From: an uncultured Cellvibrio sp.
GTDB lineage: Bacteria > Pseudomonadota > Gammaproteobacteria > Pseudomonadales > Cellvibrionaceae
Direction of reading: 5' to 3'
NCBI GenBank assembly: GCA_946482345.1
Contig: CAMLRJ010000166.1
Location: forward strand, 1 to 7,493
Length of the DNA stretch: 7,493 nt
Both the position numbers and the translations under genes were made by a program. Below the pieces are notes generated by a model. It searched no databases, had not been told where the DNA came from, and saw only the letters and a program-made list of their open reading frames with translations. This document shows, one piece after another, positions 1 to 7,493 of this stretch (within the stretch, counting starts at the first letter, position 1; every line of letters starts with the position of its first letter).

Positions 1-23
1 GTTTGCGACAGGCTTTATCGGGT

Positions 24-59
24 AAGGATTTTTATATTTCACCTTTGTAGAAAATCCTT
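24..59. repeat. Short inverted repeat downstream of the HU gene terminator
   Basis: AAGGATTTT at 24-32 is the exact reverse complement of AAAATCCTT at 51-59, with an 18-nt AT-rich loop. It lies just beyond the T-tract of the HU terminator. Neither side has a terminator-like GC stem, so its role is unknown; it may be a chance AT-rich repeat or part of the 3' end of the neighbouring transcription unit outside the window. No gene is recognisable in positions 1-60. Confidence 0.3.
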
Positions 60-89
60 TAAAAGAAAAGCCCCGCAATTGCGGGGCTT
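57..89 (-). terminator. Rho-independent terminator of the HU-family gene
   Basis: The 22-bp perfect palindrome at 68-89 forms a GC-rich stem (GCCCCGC/GCGGGGC with AAG/CTT at the base) around an AATT loop. On the minus strand it is followed by a T-rich tract (TTTTCTTTT). It sits about 20 nt past the stop codon of the HU-family gene, where an intrinsic terminator is expected. On the plus strand the stem is followed only by TTC, so it is directional for the minus strand. Confidence 0.9.
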
Positions 90-109
90 CAAACCTGAAA
101 AATAGCGAA

Positions 110-538
110 TTAAACAGCCATTTCTTTCAGTTTTTTCAGCGCACGTACTTTTACAGATGTGCTGGCTGGTTTTGCTTTGAACATCACTTCTTCGCCAGTG
201 AAAGGGTTGATACCTTTGCGAGCTTTGGTGGCTGGTTTTTTCACTGTGGTGATTTTCAGCAGACCTGGCAATACAAACTCGCCAGCGCCTTTTTTCTTGA
301 TATGACCTTCGATGATGTTAGTCAACTCATCCAATACTGCTTGAACTTGTTTTTTGGACACTTCAGTGGCTTCAGAAATTTGAGCCAGCATTTGTGACTT
401 GTTTTGACGTTCAGCGATTGGTTTTACTGGAGCAGCAGGAGCTTTTGGCGCCGCCGCTTTTTTGGCAGCAGGTTTAGCAGCTTTTTTTGCAGGAGCCTTT
501 TTTGCAGTCGCTTTAACAGCAGGTTTTTTAGCAGCCAT
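110..538 (-). CDS. HU-family DNA-binding protein with Lys/Ala/Pro-rich N-terminal tail
   Basis: This is a nucleoid-associated protein of the HU/IHF fold, expected to bind and bend DNA as a dimer in the cytoplasm. The 142 residues fall into two parts. Residues 1 to about 42 are a low-complexity basic tail built from AKK, PAKKA and KPAAKK units, resembling eukaryotic H1 tails. Residues about 44-142 are a full HU-like core, with helical N-terminal segment NKSQMLAQISEATEVSKKQV, then beta strands, then an arm with the conserved NPFTGE at 111-116 (the proline is the usual DNA-intercalating position) and a basic C-terminal helix. Ordinary HU is about 90 residues, so the tail is a real addition. The start is the only good ATG, with GGGA 9 nt upstream. 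The gene has its own promoter and terminator and is probably monocistronic. Family assignment is firm; exact role (general compaction or regulator) is not determinable here. Confidence 0.92.
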   Translation of the reverse strand: MAAKKPAVKATAKKAPAKKAAKPAAKKAAAPKAPAAPVKPIAERQNKSQMLAQISEATEVSKKQVQAVLDELTNIIEGHIKKKGAGEFVLPGLLKITTVKKPATKARKGINPFTGEEVMFKAKPASTSVKVRALKKLKEMAV

Positions 539-658
539 AATAATTTCCCATAAATTAATTATTCAGTGAGTAACATTCAACCAGCTACACGTGCTGGACG
601 CTAGCTGAAAAACCCTGTTTTTCCCGAGTGAAAACGAGATCAACAGAGATTTACGCTA

Positions 659-687
659 TATATAAAGCATAAAATATAGGTCGGCAA
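659..687 (-). promoter_or_regulatory. Sigma-70 promoter for the HU-family gene
   Basis: Read on the minus strand, TTGCCG (687-682) and TATATA (664-659) are separated by exactly 17 nt, a good match to -35/-10 spacing. The predicted transcript would start near 652, giving a leader of about 115 nt before the ATG at 538. The leader contains a small hairpin CCAGC/GCTGG near 580-596. This spacing and the terminator at 57-89 support an independent HU transcript. Nothing else is seen in the rest of the 539-738 gap. Confidence 0.65.
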
Positions 688-738
688 CTAAAAATCGTGT
701 TTTTTTCGAGAAATAATGGGTTTTTTGATGAATTACGA

Positions 739-1239
739 TTAAATATGCAGCAAATCAAGCTCTTTTTCGATATCGGCTCGCTCCCACAGATAAATAAATT
801 CATCTTGCAGATTTTTAATTTCAGGTGCGGCATTGTAGTTGGCAAAGCCCTGATAAACCCTTTCATCATTTTTATAAATGAGCCCGCGTGTATCGCAAAT
901 CATAAATCCCATGTCATTATTTTCGGGTTGTTGTGCAATTTTTTTCAGTTTTATTTTGCTGCTGAGCTTTTGTGCAAGTTTGAGCAACGGGTGGCCGGCA
1001 TCAATCGCTGGTTTGAAATTTTTCGCCAAAATTTTAATTTCAACCTGGGCACCCGAGCGAGCCAATGTTGATAACGCGGACACAAAGTCGGGGTTTGCAT
1101 AAATGGCGGAATCAAGATTTTCAGTCAGGATAAAACAGCGACGGCTGGCAACTGACAGCATTTTTGTCGTGTGTTCACGAAAATCATCTGTTGAATGAAG
1201 TAACCACAGGTCTTTGGATGTTTTGGATTGTTCGGCCAT
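739..1239 (-). CDS. DUF7931-like conserved protein
   Basis: A 166-residue soluble protein without a signal peptide or membrane segment. Features I recognise from the DUF7931-type family of gammaproteobacteria are RRCFILTENLDSAIYANPDF (33-52), LARSGAQVEIKIL (59-71), GHPLLKLAQKLSSKIKLK (82-99), the segment FMICDTRGLIYK (112-123), and the ending with WER (152-154) and LLHI. The overall pattern suggests a phospholipase D-like fold, but no HKD catalytic motif is visible, so I assign no activity. I chose the ATG at 1239 because AAGGGA lies 8 nt upstream. The longer GTG start at 1266 would begin inside the repeat element 1263-1408 and add nine residues of repeat-derived sequence. It is the last gene of the minus-strand cluster, after the cupin gene. 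In related genomes I remember an acetyltransferase gene between the two; none is present here. Confidence 0.75.
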   Translation of the reverse strand: MAEQSKTSKDLWLLHSTDDFREHTTKMLSVASRRCFILTENLDSAIYANPDFVSALSTLARSGAQVEIKILAKNFKPAIDAGHPLLKLAQKLSSKIKLKKIAQQPENNDMGFMICDTRGLIYKNDERVYQGFANYNAAPEIKNLQDEFIYLWERADIEKELDLLHI

Positions 1240-1262
1240 TTGGGTTTCCCTTTTTAAAAATT

Positions 1263-1408
1263 TCACCCCACCCTAACCCTCCCCTCGGTAACTGCTCCTG
1301 CGTTACTCTACCTCCTGCATCCATGCAGTCGTTGGCAAGGGGAGGGAACAAATTTCACTTCGCATTAAGTAGGGAGTCAAGTTCCTCCCCCTTGCCAAGG
1401 GGGGGTGA
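1263..1408 (-). repeat. Inverted-palindrome element, family A copy 1 (REP doublet-like)
   Basis: This element fills almost all of the gap between the cupin stop and the next gene. Its ends are inverted (TCACCCC at 1263-1269 and GGGGTGA at 1402-1408). Each half is a hairpin: CCCTCCCC 1277-1284 pairs with GGGGAGGG 1339-1346, and CCCCCTT 1387-1393 pairs with AAGGGGG 1397-1403. Its minus strand matches the plus strand of the copy at 4195-4309, sharing ACTTGACTCCCTA and CGAAGTG-N-AATTT in the core. One hairpin loop is enlarged by an insert (1286-1332). No transposase is present, so this looks like a non-autonomous REPIN or MITE. In mRNA it would fold into a strong double stem between two cistrons. 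Confidence 0.85.
1286..1332. repeat. Structured insert inside a hairpin loop of the family A element
   Basis: About 47 nt absent from the copy at 4195-4309 lie between CCCTCCCCT and TGGCAAGGGGAGGG, exactly in the loop of one arm. The insert has its own structure: CTGCAT-CC-ATGCAG at 1315-1328, GTAAC/GTTAC at 1288-1306, and two copies of CTCCTGC (1295-1301 and 1312-1318). It therefore looks like a second small repeat nested in the first, rather than random drift. Boundaries are approximate because only one reference copy is available in the window. Confidence 0.6.
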
Positions 1409-1410
1409 GC

Positions 1411-2577
1411 TTACTCATCCACCAACAAGGTTTCCTGATTAATCAGCTGCGTAATCGCAGAGCGGTTATCTGCATCTTGTACCAGAGGTTTTAATTCGCT
1501 CCAACTAATTTCGACTGATTGGCAAACCAGTTCTGCCAATTCAGCTGTACAACAAAAGGCTTCGCCATCGGCAAACAGTAAAGTACCTTTGTCGTCAGTG
1601 TGATAAGCCAATCTCGCTGCCGGATGACGCCACAATAATTGTCCATCAGACAATGCTGATTGCCATTCGTCTGCATCTATATCCAAAGGCTCTTCTTCAG
1701 TTTGCTCAATATATTTACGTTCAGTCATAAATTTACCGAACCAATGTGCAATATTTTCGGAAGTGAGATGTTGCTGAATAATATTGCGAACTTGATCAAT
1801 TGCTTGCGCAGAAATTTCACCGGGATTATTTTGCACTTGCAAATCAGGGTCGCTAAAACGTAAATCATCTGTCACCGACAATGCAATTTCTTGCCCGACT
1901 TCTGAAATAATATCGGCATGGCTGGGCGCGCGGAATCCAATCGAAAAAGTCATGCAGTCATCGCCAACAGCGGTTCCCCAGTGTGCGATACCCGGTGGGA
2001 TATAGAGCATGTCACCGGGTTCCAATACCCATTCATCAGTCGTGTGAAATTCGCTGAGGATTTTCAAACGCGTACCTTCGAGTCGCGGTGAATTGTTGTC
2101 GCACATCTGCCCGATTTTCCAATGACGTTTGCCAAGACCTTGCAACAAAAACACATCGTAATAATCAAAATGCGGGCCGACGCCCCCTTTGTCCGGCGCG
2201 TAACTGATCATCAAATCATCCAATCGCCAGTTGGGAATAAATCGAAAATAATCCAACAATTGATTTACTTCGGGCACCCATTGATCCACCGCTTGCACTA
2301 ACAAAGTCCAATGGCTTTCGGGTAATTTCTCAAATGTTTTTTCAGTGAATGGGCCGTTACGCAATTCCCAGGGCGTTGTTCCATTTTCCAACACAATTCG
2401 CGATTCGACTTCTTCCTCTAATGCCAAGCCAGCCAATTCATCCGGCGAGAGTGGCGATTCAAAATAAGGAAATGCATTGCGAATCAACAAAGGTTTTTTT
2501 TGCCAATAATCGCGCAGGAATTCTTCGATGGGCATTTGGCCCAAATGAGTTAGAGGTTTGGTTAGGGGAGTGGGCAT
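1411..2577 (-). CDS. roxA: JmjC/cupin 2-oxoglutarate oxygenase, RoxA (YcfD)-like ribosomal protein hydroxylase
   Basis: A 388-residue cytoplasmic Fe(II)/2-oxoglutarate oxygenase. E. coli RoxA (YcfD, 373 residues) hydroxylates an arginine of ribosomal protein uL16, and this protein has the same architecture. The N-terminal segment carries the characteristic FLRDYWQKKPLLIRNAFP (20-37). The cupin core has the metal triad HxD...H at H136, D138 (GPHFDYYDVFLLQ) and H199 (YIPPGIAHWG). A C-terminal dimerisation and winged-helix-like region follows from about 220. The ATG at 2577 has a modest GGA 8 nt upstream. It lies downstream of purB in the same direction, separated by the element at 2611-2767, and its stop codon directly abuts the family A element. 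Family call is strong; the uL16 substrate is inferred from homology, since related cupins exist with other ribosomal targets. Confidence 0.9.
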   Translation of the reverse strand: MPTPLTKPLTHLGQMPIEEFLRDYWQKKPLLIRNAFPYFESPLSPDELAGLALEEEVESRIVLENGTTPWELRNGPFTEKTFEKLPESHWTLLVQAVDQWVPEVNQLLDYFRFIPNWRLDDLMISYAPDKGGVGPHFDYYDVFLLQGLGKRHWKIGQMCDNNSPRLEGTRLKILSEFHTTDEWVLEPGDMLYIPPGIAHWGTAVGDDCMTFSIGFRAPSHADIISEVGQEIALSVTDDLRFSDPDLQVQNNPGEISAQAIDQVRNIIQQHLTSENIAHWFGKFMTERKYIEQTEEEPLDIDADEWQSALSDGQLLWRHPAARLAYHTDDKGTLLFADGEAFCCTAELAELVCQSVEISWSELKPLVQDADNRSAITQLINQETLLVDE

Positions 2578-2610
2578 GATGGTTCCAAAAGTTTTTTTTG
2601 ATGTGAGAAT

Positions 2611-2767
2611 GACCCCTCTCCCCCTGCCCCCTCTCCCACAAGGGGAGAGGGGAATTGATTCTGTTCGAATATGACTTGAACTCTATTCTTTCAAGTTTAT
2701 CTTCTTTTTCCTTAAAGACTTCAATCTGCTCCCTCTCCCTTGATGGGAGAGGGCTGGGGAGAGGGTG
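2611..2767. repeat. Inverted-palindrome element, family B (REP doublet-like)
   Basis: Two GC-rich arms in inverted orientation flank an AT-rich core of about 78 nt. The left arm (2611-2652) contains CCCCTCTCCC 2628-2637 pairing perfectly with GGGAGAGGGG 2643-2652. The right arm (2731-2767) contains CCCTCTCCC 2731-2739 pairing with GGGAGAGGG 2745-2753. The outer parts (ACCCCTCTCCCC and GGGGAGAGGGTG) are also near-complementary, so the whole can fold end to end. The core has a third perfect hairpin, ACTTGAA/TTCAAGT at 2674-2680 and 2690-2696. It sits between purB and the cupin gene, starting 8 nt past the purB stop. The sequence differs from family A, although the architecture is the same. No coding content is believable here. 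Confidence 0.85.
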
Positions 2768-2774
2768 TTTTGAT

Positions 2775-4293
<1,519 letters not shown>

Positions 4294-4309
<16 letters not shown>

Positions 4310-4926
4310 CTCTCAAGCATTTCCCTAACGCATTCCGCAATTTTCTTGCGCTGAAAAATCAATTGCCAACGATTGCCGCCCAGCTGTCGCCACAGCATTG
4401 CGGAGCGGATTGCCGCCAAAAGTAATGCACGAATCTGGTTGGCTATACGTGGTTGCTGCAAATAATTGTAGTCACCTTTGACCTGAATACGAAAACGGAA
4501 AGTGCTGAGCGTGTCACTGTAAATTCCACCGAGATTGGCAATCACATTGTCGTGCGTATTGGAAAAGTGTTGTGCTTGTTGGTTGGCTTGTTCGATACGG
4601 CTGGCGATGACATTAAGCATATCCTTGCGCCCGGATAATTTTTTCTGTAAATGCAATACACCCAATCCATAACGAATCACGTCTTGATGTTTGGATGTAT
4701 TTTTAATTAATAATTCGTTGAGTAACTCCAAACCCATACGCAAATTTTTAACATCGCCGCCATAAATAGCCAAACTGTCGGTTGGGTTTAAATCCAAAAC
4801 TGAATTGATGGATGTCGTAAATGCTTCGCTTGTGCTTTGTCCAGTTTTGGCTATTTGCTCAACCAATGCGACGGCCTGAAATAATCCAGCGAGTGCGAGT
4901 GTTAAATCATAGAAATTTTTCTTCAT
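4294..4926 (-). CDS. hflD: HflD high-frequency lysogenization regulator homologue
   Basis: HflD (YcfC) is a helical, peripherally membrane-associated protein. In E. coli it binds phage lambda CII and lowers lysogeny; its normal cellular role is unclear. The N-terminus KKNFYDLTLALAGLFQAVAL matches E. coli HflD (AKNYYDITLALAG), and RSAMLWRQLGGNRWQLIFQR near the C-terminus is the usual family ending. That alignment favours the ATG at 4926 (210 residues). GTG at 4935 and ATG at 4932 are in frame upstream, and GTG directly follows the mnmA TAA, so translation is likely coupled to mnmA. No clear Shine-Dalgarno is visible. The last four codons (Leu-Thr-Pro-Ser) and stop come from the repeat element 4195-4309, replacing whatever native ending existed. 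Confidence 0.94.
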
Positions 4927-4935
4927 GACCATCAC

Positions 4936-6024
4936 TTAAACATTAGTTGTTGATTCGATAACGGCACCGCCCAAACAAATATCGTCCTGATAAAACACAA
5001 CTGATTGTCCCGGTGTAACAGCGCGTTGCGCTTGATCAAATAAAACTTTCAGTTGCCCATCATCCATTATGGTTACCTGACAATCCTGATCCGGTTGGCG
5101 ATAACGGGTTTTGGCTTTGCAGCGAAATTCTGTTGATGTTTGTCCGTTAATCCAATGTGTTTGGCCTGCGATTAATTGATTGGTGTAGAGCAGGGGATGA
5201 TCACCTTGCACCACAATCAGCACATTTCGTTGTAAATCTTTTTGCGCTACAAACCAGGGCTCTTCATTTCCACCTTTTACACCACCAATTCCTAACCCCT
5301 GACGTTGCCCGAGTGTGTGGTACATCAGGCCCATGTGTTCGCCCAATACTTTTCCATCGGGTGTTTGAATTTCGCCGGGTTGTGCAGGTAAATATTGTTG
5401 TAAGAAATCTTTAAAGCGACGTTCACCAATAAAGCAAATACCGGTGCTGTCTTTTTTGTTGTGGGTGATCAAATCATGTTGTTCGGCAATACGACGAACT
5501 TCCGGTTTTTCCAACTCACCAACAGGAAACAAGGATTTGGCAAATTCAGTTTCACCAACAGCGTGCAAAAAATAGGACTGATCTTTATTCGGGTCGAGAC
5601 CTTTTAATAAATAAGTATGGCCATCGCGATCAGCGCGACGAACATAATGTCCTGTTGCAATAAATTCACCACCCAGAACACGCGCGTATTCCATAAATAC
5701 TTTGAATTTGATTTCGCGATTGCAGAGTATGTCGGGGTTTGGTGTACGACCGGCTTTGTATTCTTCGAGAAAATGTTCAAATACATTGTCCCAATATTCA
5801 GCAGCAAAATTGGCAGTGTGCAGTTTGATACCAATACGGTCGCAAACCATTTGTGCATCGGCCAAATCTGTTTTGGCTGTGCAGTATTCAGTGCCATCAT
5901 CCTCGTCCCAGTTTTTCATAAATAATCCTTCAACCTCATAACCCTGTTGTTTGAGCAGGAGCGCAGAGACTGAAGAATCAACACCGCCGGACATGCCGAC
6001 TATGACACGGGTTTTTACAGACAT
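4936..6024 (-). CDS. mnmA: tRNA-specific 2-thiouridylase MnmA
   Basis: MnmA thiolates the wobble uridine (U34) of tRNAs for Lys, Glu and Gln, using ATP activation and sulfur passed from IscS, through the Tus relay in organisms that have it. The 362-residue protein (368 in E. coli) has the PP-loop GMSGGVDSS at 10-18, the insert [19 protein letters not shown], the first catalytic cysteine C101 in NPDILCN, and the second, C197, in [17 protein letters not shown] (124-131) and [13 protein letters not shown] are also family hallmarks, and the C-terminal beta-barrel ends with TPGQSVVFY and CLGGAVI. It begins 44 nt after nudJ and its stop touches the hflD start region. No clear Shine-Dalgarno precedes the ATG at 6024, but the start fits the family exactly. 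Assignment is secure. Confidence 0.98.
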   Translation of the reverse strand: MSVKTRVIVGMSGGVDSSVSALLLKQQGYEVEGLFMKNWDEDDGTEYCTAKTDLADAQMVCDRIGIKLHTANFAAEYWDNVFEHFLEEYKAGRTPNPDILCNREIKFKVFMEYARVLGGEFIATGHYVRRADRDGHTYLLKGLDPNKDQSYFLHAVGETEFAKSLFPVGELEKPEVRRIAEQHDLITHNKKDSTGICFIGERRFKDFLQQYLPAQPGEIQTPDGKVLGEHMGLMYHTLGQRQGLGIGGVKGGNEEPWFVAQKDLQRNVLIVVQGDHPLLYTNQLIAGQTHWINGQTSTEFRCKAKTRYRQPDQDCQVTIMDDGQLKVLFDQAQRAVTPGQSVVFYQDDICLGGAVIESTTNV

Positions 6025-6068
6025 AAGATTTTATTACGAGGAAAATCGAGGCGCGCATTCTACCTGCC

Positions 6069-6506
6069 TCATCCCACCACTTCCAAGGGAAAGCGACGTC
6101 CCGCGCGATAATCTTCAATAATTTGCAGTGTCATCGGACTTCGCAATTGATCTTTCCGTGCAATAATTTCTTCATAAGTTAGCCAGACGGCGTCGATTAT
6201 GCCCTTGTCCAATCGACGATTGGTGTCATGACTGACAGCTTCGCCGATAAAGGTAGTGCGGAAGTAGGTGACATTATTGGAAGGCGCCGTGTAAAGATTA
6301 ACACCGACCACCCCGGTGAGTTTGATTGTCCATGCGGTTTCTTCAAGCGTTTCGCGTATGGCAGCTTCAGTTAATGTTTCGTCGGGCTCCAGATGACCTG
6401 CAGGCTGGTTATAGACTTTGCGACCATCGGCCTCTTCGTAAACCAGTAAATATCGATTATCGCGTTCAATTAATGTGGCTACTGTTACGTGAGGTGCCCA
6501 AACCAT
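6069..6506 (-). CDS. nudJ: NudJ-type NUDIX phosphatase
   Basis: A small cytoplasmic NUDIX hydrolase. E. coli NudJ (YmfB) acts on nucleoside tri- and diphosphates and on the thiamine intermediate HMP-PP. The 145 residues match NudJ along their length: APHVTVATLIE at the start, YNQPAGHLEPDETLTEAA (32-49), LRSP near 121-124, and the ending RRFPLEVVG. The NUDIX box runs from G37 with E43, then R51, E52, E55 and E56 as the metal-binding set. The glycine usually found after EEx is alanine here (A58), a mild deviation. The ATG at 6506 has AGAGGA (6520-6515) 8 nt upstream. It heads the minus-strand cluster and gene order with mnmA-hflD-purB is as in E. coli, which supports the name. No confident promoter was found upstream. 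Confidence 0.93.
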   Translation of the reverse strand: MVWAPHVTVATLIERDNRYLLVYEEADGRKVYNQPAGHLEPDETLTEAAIRETLEETAWTIKLTGVVGVNLYTAPSNNVTYFRTTFIGEAVSHDTNRRLDKGIIDAVWLTYEEIIARKDQLRSPMTLQIIEDYRAGRRFPLEVVG

Positions 6507-6605
6507 AAAGAAATTCCTCTAAGAAATGTAAAGATTTTACGGGATATGAATCATGAAAGTTGTGCCTGGGGAAATAAAAAATAAAAGATTTGCTGTTTCT
6601 TGCTT

Positions 6606-6623
6606 AACATTACGTCTAATGTT
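6606..6623. promoter_or_regulatory. Operator-like inverted repeat in the divergent intergenic region
   Basis: AACATTA (6606-6612) and TAATGTT (6617-6623) are perfect inverted arms around CGTC. No T-tract follows directly on either strand, so a terminator is unlikely. It lies 100 nt upstream of nudJ and 180 nt upstream of the adaptor gene, within a divergent region, so it could be a binding site for a dimeric regulator. A second small palindrome, TTATGCATAA, lies near 6640-6649. The regulator is unknown. Confidence 0.4.
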
Positions 6624-6710
6624 GTGCGGATGGGTTTTTATTATGCATAAAAGAGTCATTATTTACCTACTGACACTATTTGACTGTTGATTGGATTTAA
6701 ATTGCGCCTG

Positions 6711-6737
6711 TTACCAATTGTGACAAATGTGTATTTT
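6711..6737 (+). promoter_or_regulatory. Tentative promoter for the efflux adaptor gene
   Basis: TTACCA (6711-6716) and TATTTT (6732-6737) are separated by 15 nt, a weak sigma-70 match. Its attraction is position: the start site would fall near 6744, inside the perfect palindrome 6739-6754, which would explain repression by a bound regulator. The -35 region also contains ACCAATTG, repeated within the palindrome 29 nt further on. The assignment is speculative. Confidence 0.3.
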
Positions 6738-6738
6738 C

Positions 6739-6754
6739 CAGACCAATTGGTCTG
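6739..6754. promoter_or_regulatory. TetR-type operator palindrome upstream of the efflux adaptor gene
   Basis: CAGACCAATTGGTCTG is a perfect 16-bp palindrome. It fits the AGACC-N4-GGTCT pattern known for TetR-family repressors such as NemR (published box TAGACC-N4-GGTCTA, from memory). It ends 50 nt before the ATG of an RND-type adaptor, a gene class commonly controlled by an adjacent TetR repressor. No TetR gene is in the window, so the regulator would lie beyond 7493 or elsewhere. Confidence 0.6.
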
Positions 6755-6804
6755 TGCCACAATCCGCAACCTGAATTTCCAATTTTTTACCAAGGATTTT
6801 TACT

Positions 6805-7493
6805 ATGAGCATTAAAGCCAAAGCGTTTTTTGTTCCGATGATTGTTCTTTTTATTGTTGTACTTGCTATTGCTGGTCTGAAAGTAGGGCAAGTTTCAATC
6901 ATGATGCAGGCTTTTGCTTCCATGCCTGTACCGACAGAAACAGTCACTATTCATCCTGCTGCCGAACAGCTCTGGAATGATACTTACACGGCGGTGGGTA
7001 CTGTTGAAGCTTCGGAAGGCATACAGGTATCGGCTGAAGTTGCCGGAAAAGTAAAAGAGATTCGTTTCAAGTCTGGTGATCAAGTTAAAAAAGGTACTGT
7101 GTTATTGGTTCAGGAATCAGGAAATGAACAAGGGCAATTGAGTGCTGCTGAAGCACGTTTGCGATTGACTAAATCCAACCATGAACGTTTGTTGCAGTTG
7201 CGTAAAAATAACACTGTCTCACAAAGTGAATTGGATACCGCTGTGCAACAAATGGAATCTGCACAGGGTGAAGTGGATAATTTAAAAACAACTCTGGAAA
7301 AGAAAATTGTTCGAGCGCCCTTTGATGGACGTTTGGGTATCCGCAAAGTTGATCTGGGTGAAGATCTGCAGGTTGGAAAAGAAATTGTTTCTTTGCAAGC
7401 CACTAATAGTGTTCGGGTGAATTTTCCGGTTCCACAATTTTGGTTGGTCAAAATGTCTCGCGGTTTACCTGTCAGTGTGAAATTGGGTGATGG
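6805..7493 (+). CDS. RND efflux periplasmic adaptor (membrane fusion protein), 5' part
   Basis: This open frame runs off the window end with 229 complete codons and no stop. Such proteins link an inner-membrane RND pump to a TolC-like outer-membrane channel. Residues 8-25 form a hydrophobic segment with no lipobox cysteine, so an uncleaved inner-membrane anchor is likely. Residues about 70-105 (VSAEVAGKVKEIRFKSGDQV) and 168-198 (IVRAPFDGRLGIRKVDLGE) are the two halves of the lipoyl-like domain. Between them, about 108-165 is a short alpha-hairpin with the channel-docking pattern R128-x3-L132-x6-S139. The start of the beta-barrel follows. AAGGA lies 9 nt before the ATG, a strong ribosome site. 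It is divergent from nudJ; the pump gene is expected just downstream. Substrate cannot be told. Confidence 0.93.
   Translation, partial: MSIKAKAFFVPMIVLFIVVLAIAGLKVGQVSIMMQAFASMPVPTETVTIHPAAEQLWNDTYTAVGTVEASEGIQVSAEVAGKVKEIRFKSGDQVKKGTVLLVQESGNEQGQLSAAEARLRLTKSNHERLLQLRKNNTVSQSELDTAVQQMESAQGEVDNLKTTLEKKIVRAPFDGRLGIRKVDLGEDLQVGKEIVSLQATNSVRVNFPVPQFWLVKMSRGLPVSVKLGD

Noticed and set aside
697..1071. Plus-strand open frame of 124 codons
   Set aside because: Mostly antisense to the DUF7931-like gene, with no ribosome site and low-complexity hydrophobic content.
1387..1403. GC-rich stems of the repeat elements as ordinary Rho-independent terminators
   Set aside because: The stems are strong, but none is directly followed by a T-tract on the minus strand, unlike the true terminator at 57-89. 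Attenuation remains possible but not by the standard motif.
1164..1442. Plus-strand open frame of 92 codons across the cupin-DUF7931 gap
   Set aside because: It is made of repeat-element sequence (SPHPNPPLGN-type and PLPRGG-type peptides) plus antisense of two real genes; such translated REP peptides are common artefacts.
6680..6703. TTGACT at 6680-6685 as -35 of the adaptor promoter
   Set aside because: The hexamer is good, but no acceptable -10 lies 16-18 nt downstream; the nearest AT-rich hexamers are only 10-12 nt away.
6711..7451. Minus-strand open frames opposite the efflux adaptor
   Set aside because: They are antisense to a clear adaptor gene with a strong ribosome site and conserved domains; none has a recognisable product.

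Overview
The window looks like chromosomal DNA of a moderate-GC gammaproteobacterium, probably near Cellvibrio/Pseudomonadales. This rests on the conserved block nudJ-mnmA-hflD-purB (the E. coli order), followed by a RoxA-type cupin and a DUF7931-like protein as I remember from pseudomonad-type genomes. The genus is a guess from gene content and style, not a search result.

Layout. 1-110: the end of the window plus a strong intrinsic terminator. 110-687: an HU-family nucleoid protein gene on the minus strand, with a long Lys/Ala/Pro tail and its own promoter. 739-6506: six minus-strand genes transcribed in the order nudJ, mnmA, hflD, purB, roxA-like cupin, DUF7931-like protein. 6507-6804: a divergent intergenic region holding operator-like palindromes. 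6805-7493: the start of a plus-strand RND-type periplasmic adaptor gene, cut by the window end.

Function. The minus-strand cluster is housekeeping. It covers nucleotide pyrophosphate clean-up (NudJ), tRNA wobble-uridine thiolation (MnmA), a membrane-associated regulator (HflD), purine synthesis (PurB) and ribosomal protein hydroxylation (RoxA-like). The first three genes are tightly packed. The last three are each separated from the preceding gene by a GC-rich element made of two inverted palindromes, so one operon-like cluster is split by three structured spacers.

The most interesting non-genic content is these elements. Two belong to one family (1263-1408 and 4195-4309, in opposite orientation, with a shared core) and one to a second family (2611-2767). 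They resemble REP doublets/REPINs or small MITEs. One copy carries an extra ~47-nt structured insert in a hairpin loop, and another supplies the last four codons and stop of hflD. The efflux adaptor is preceded by a perfect 16-bp palindrome of the AGACC-N4-GGTCT type, typical of TetR-family operators. I found no CRISPR array, tRNA, rRNA, transposase, phage gene or defence system.
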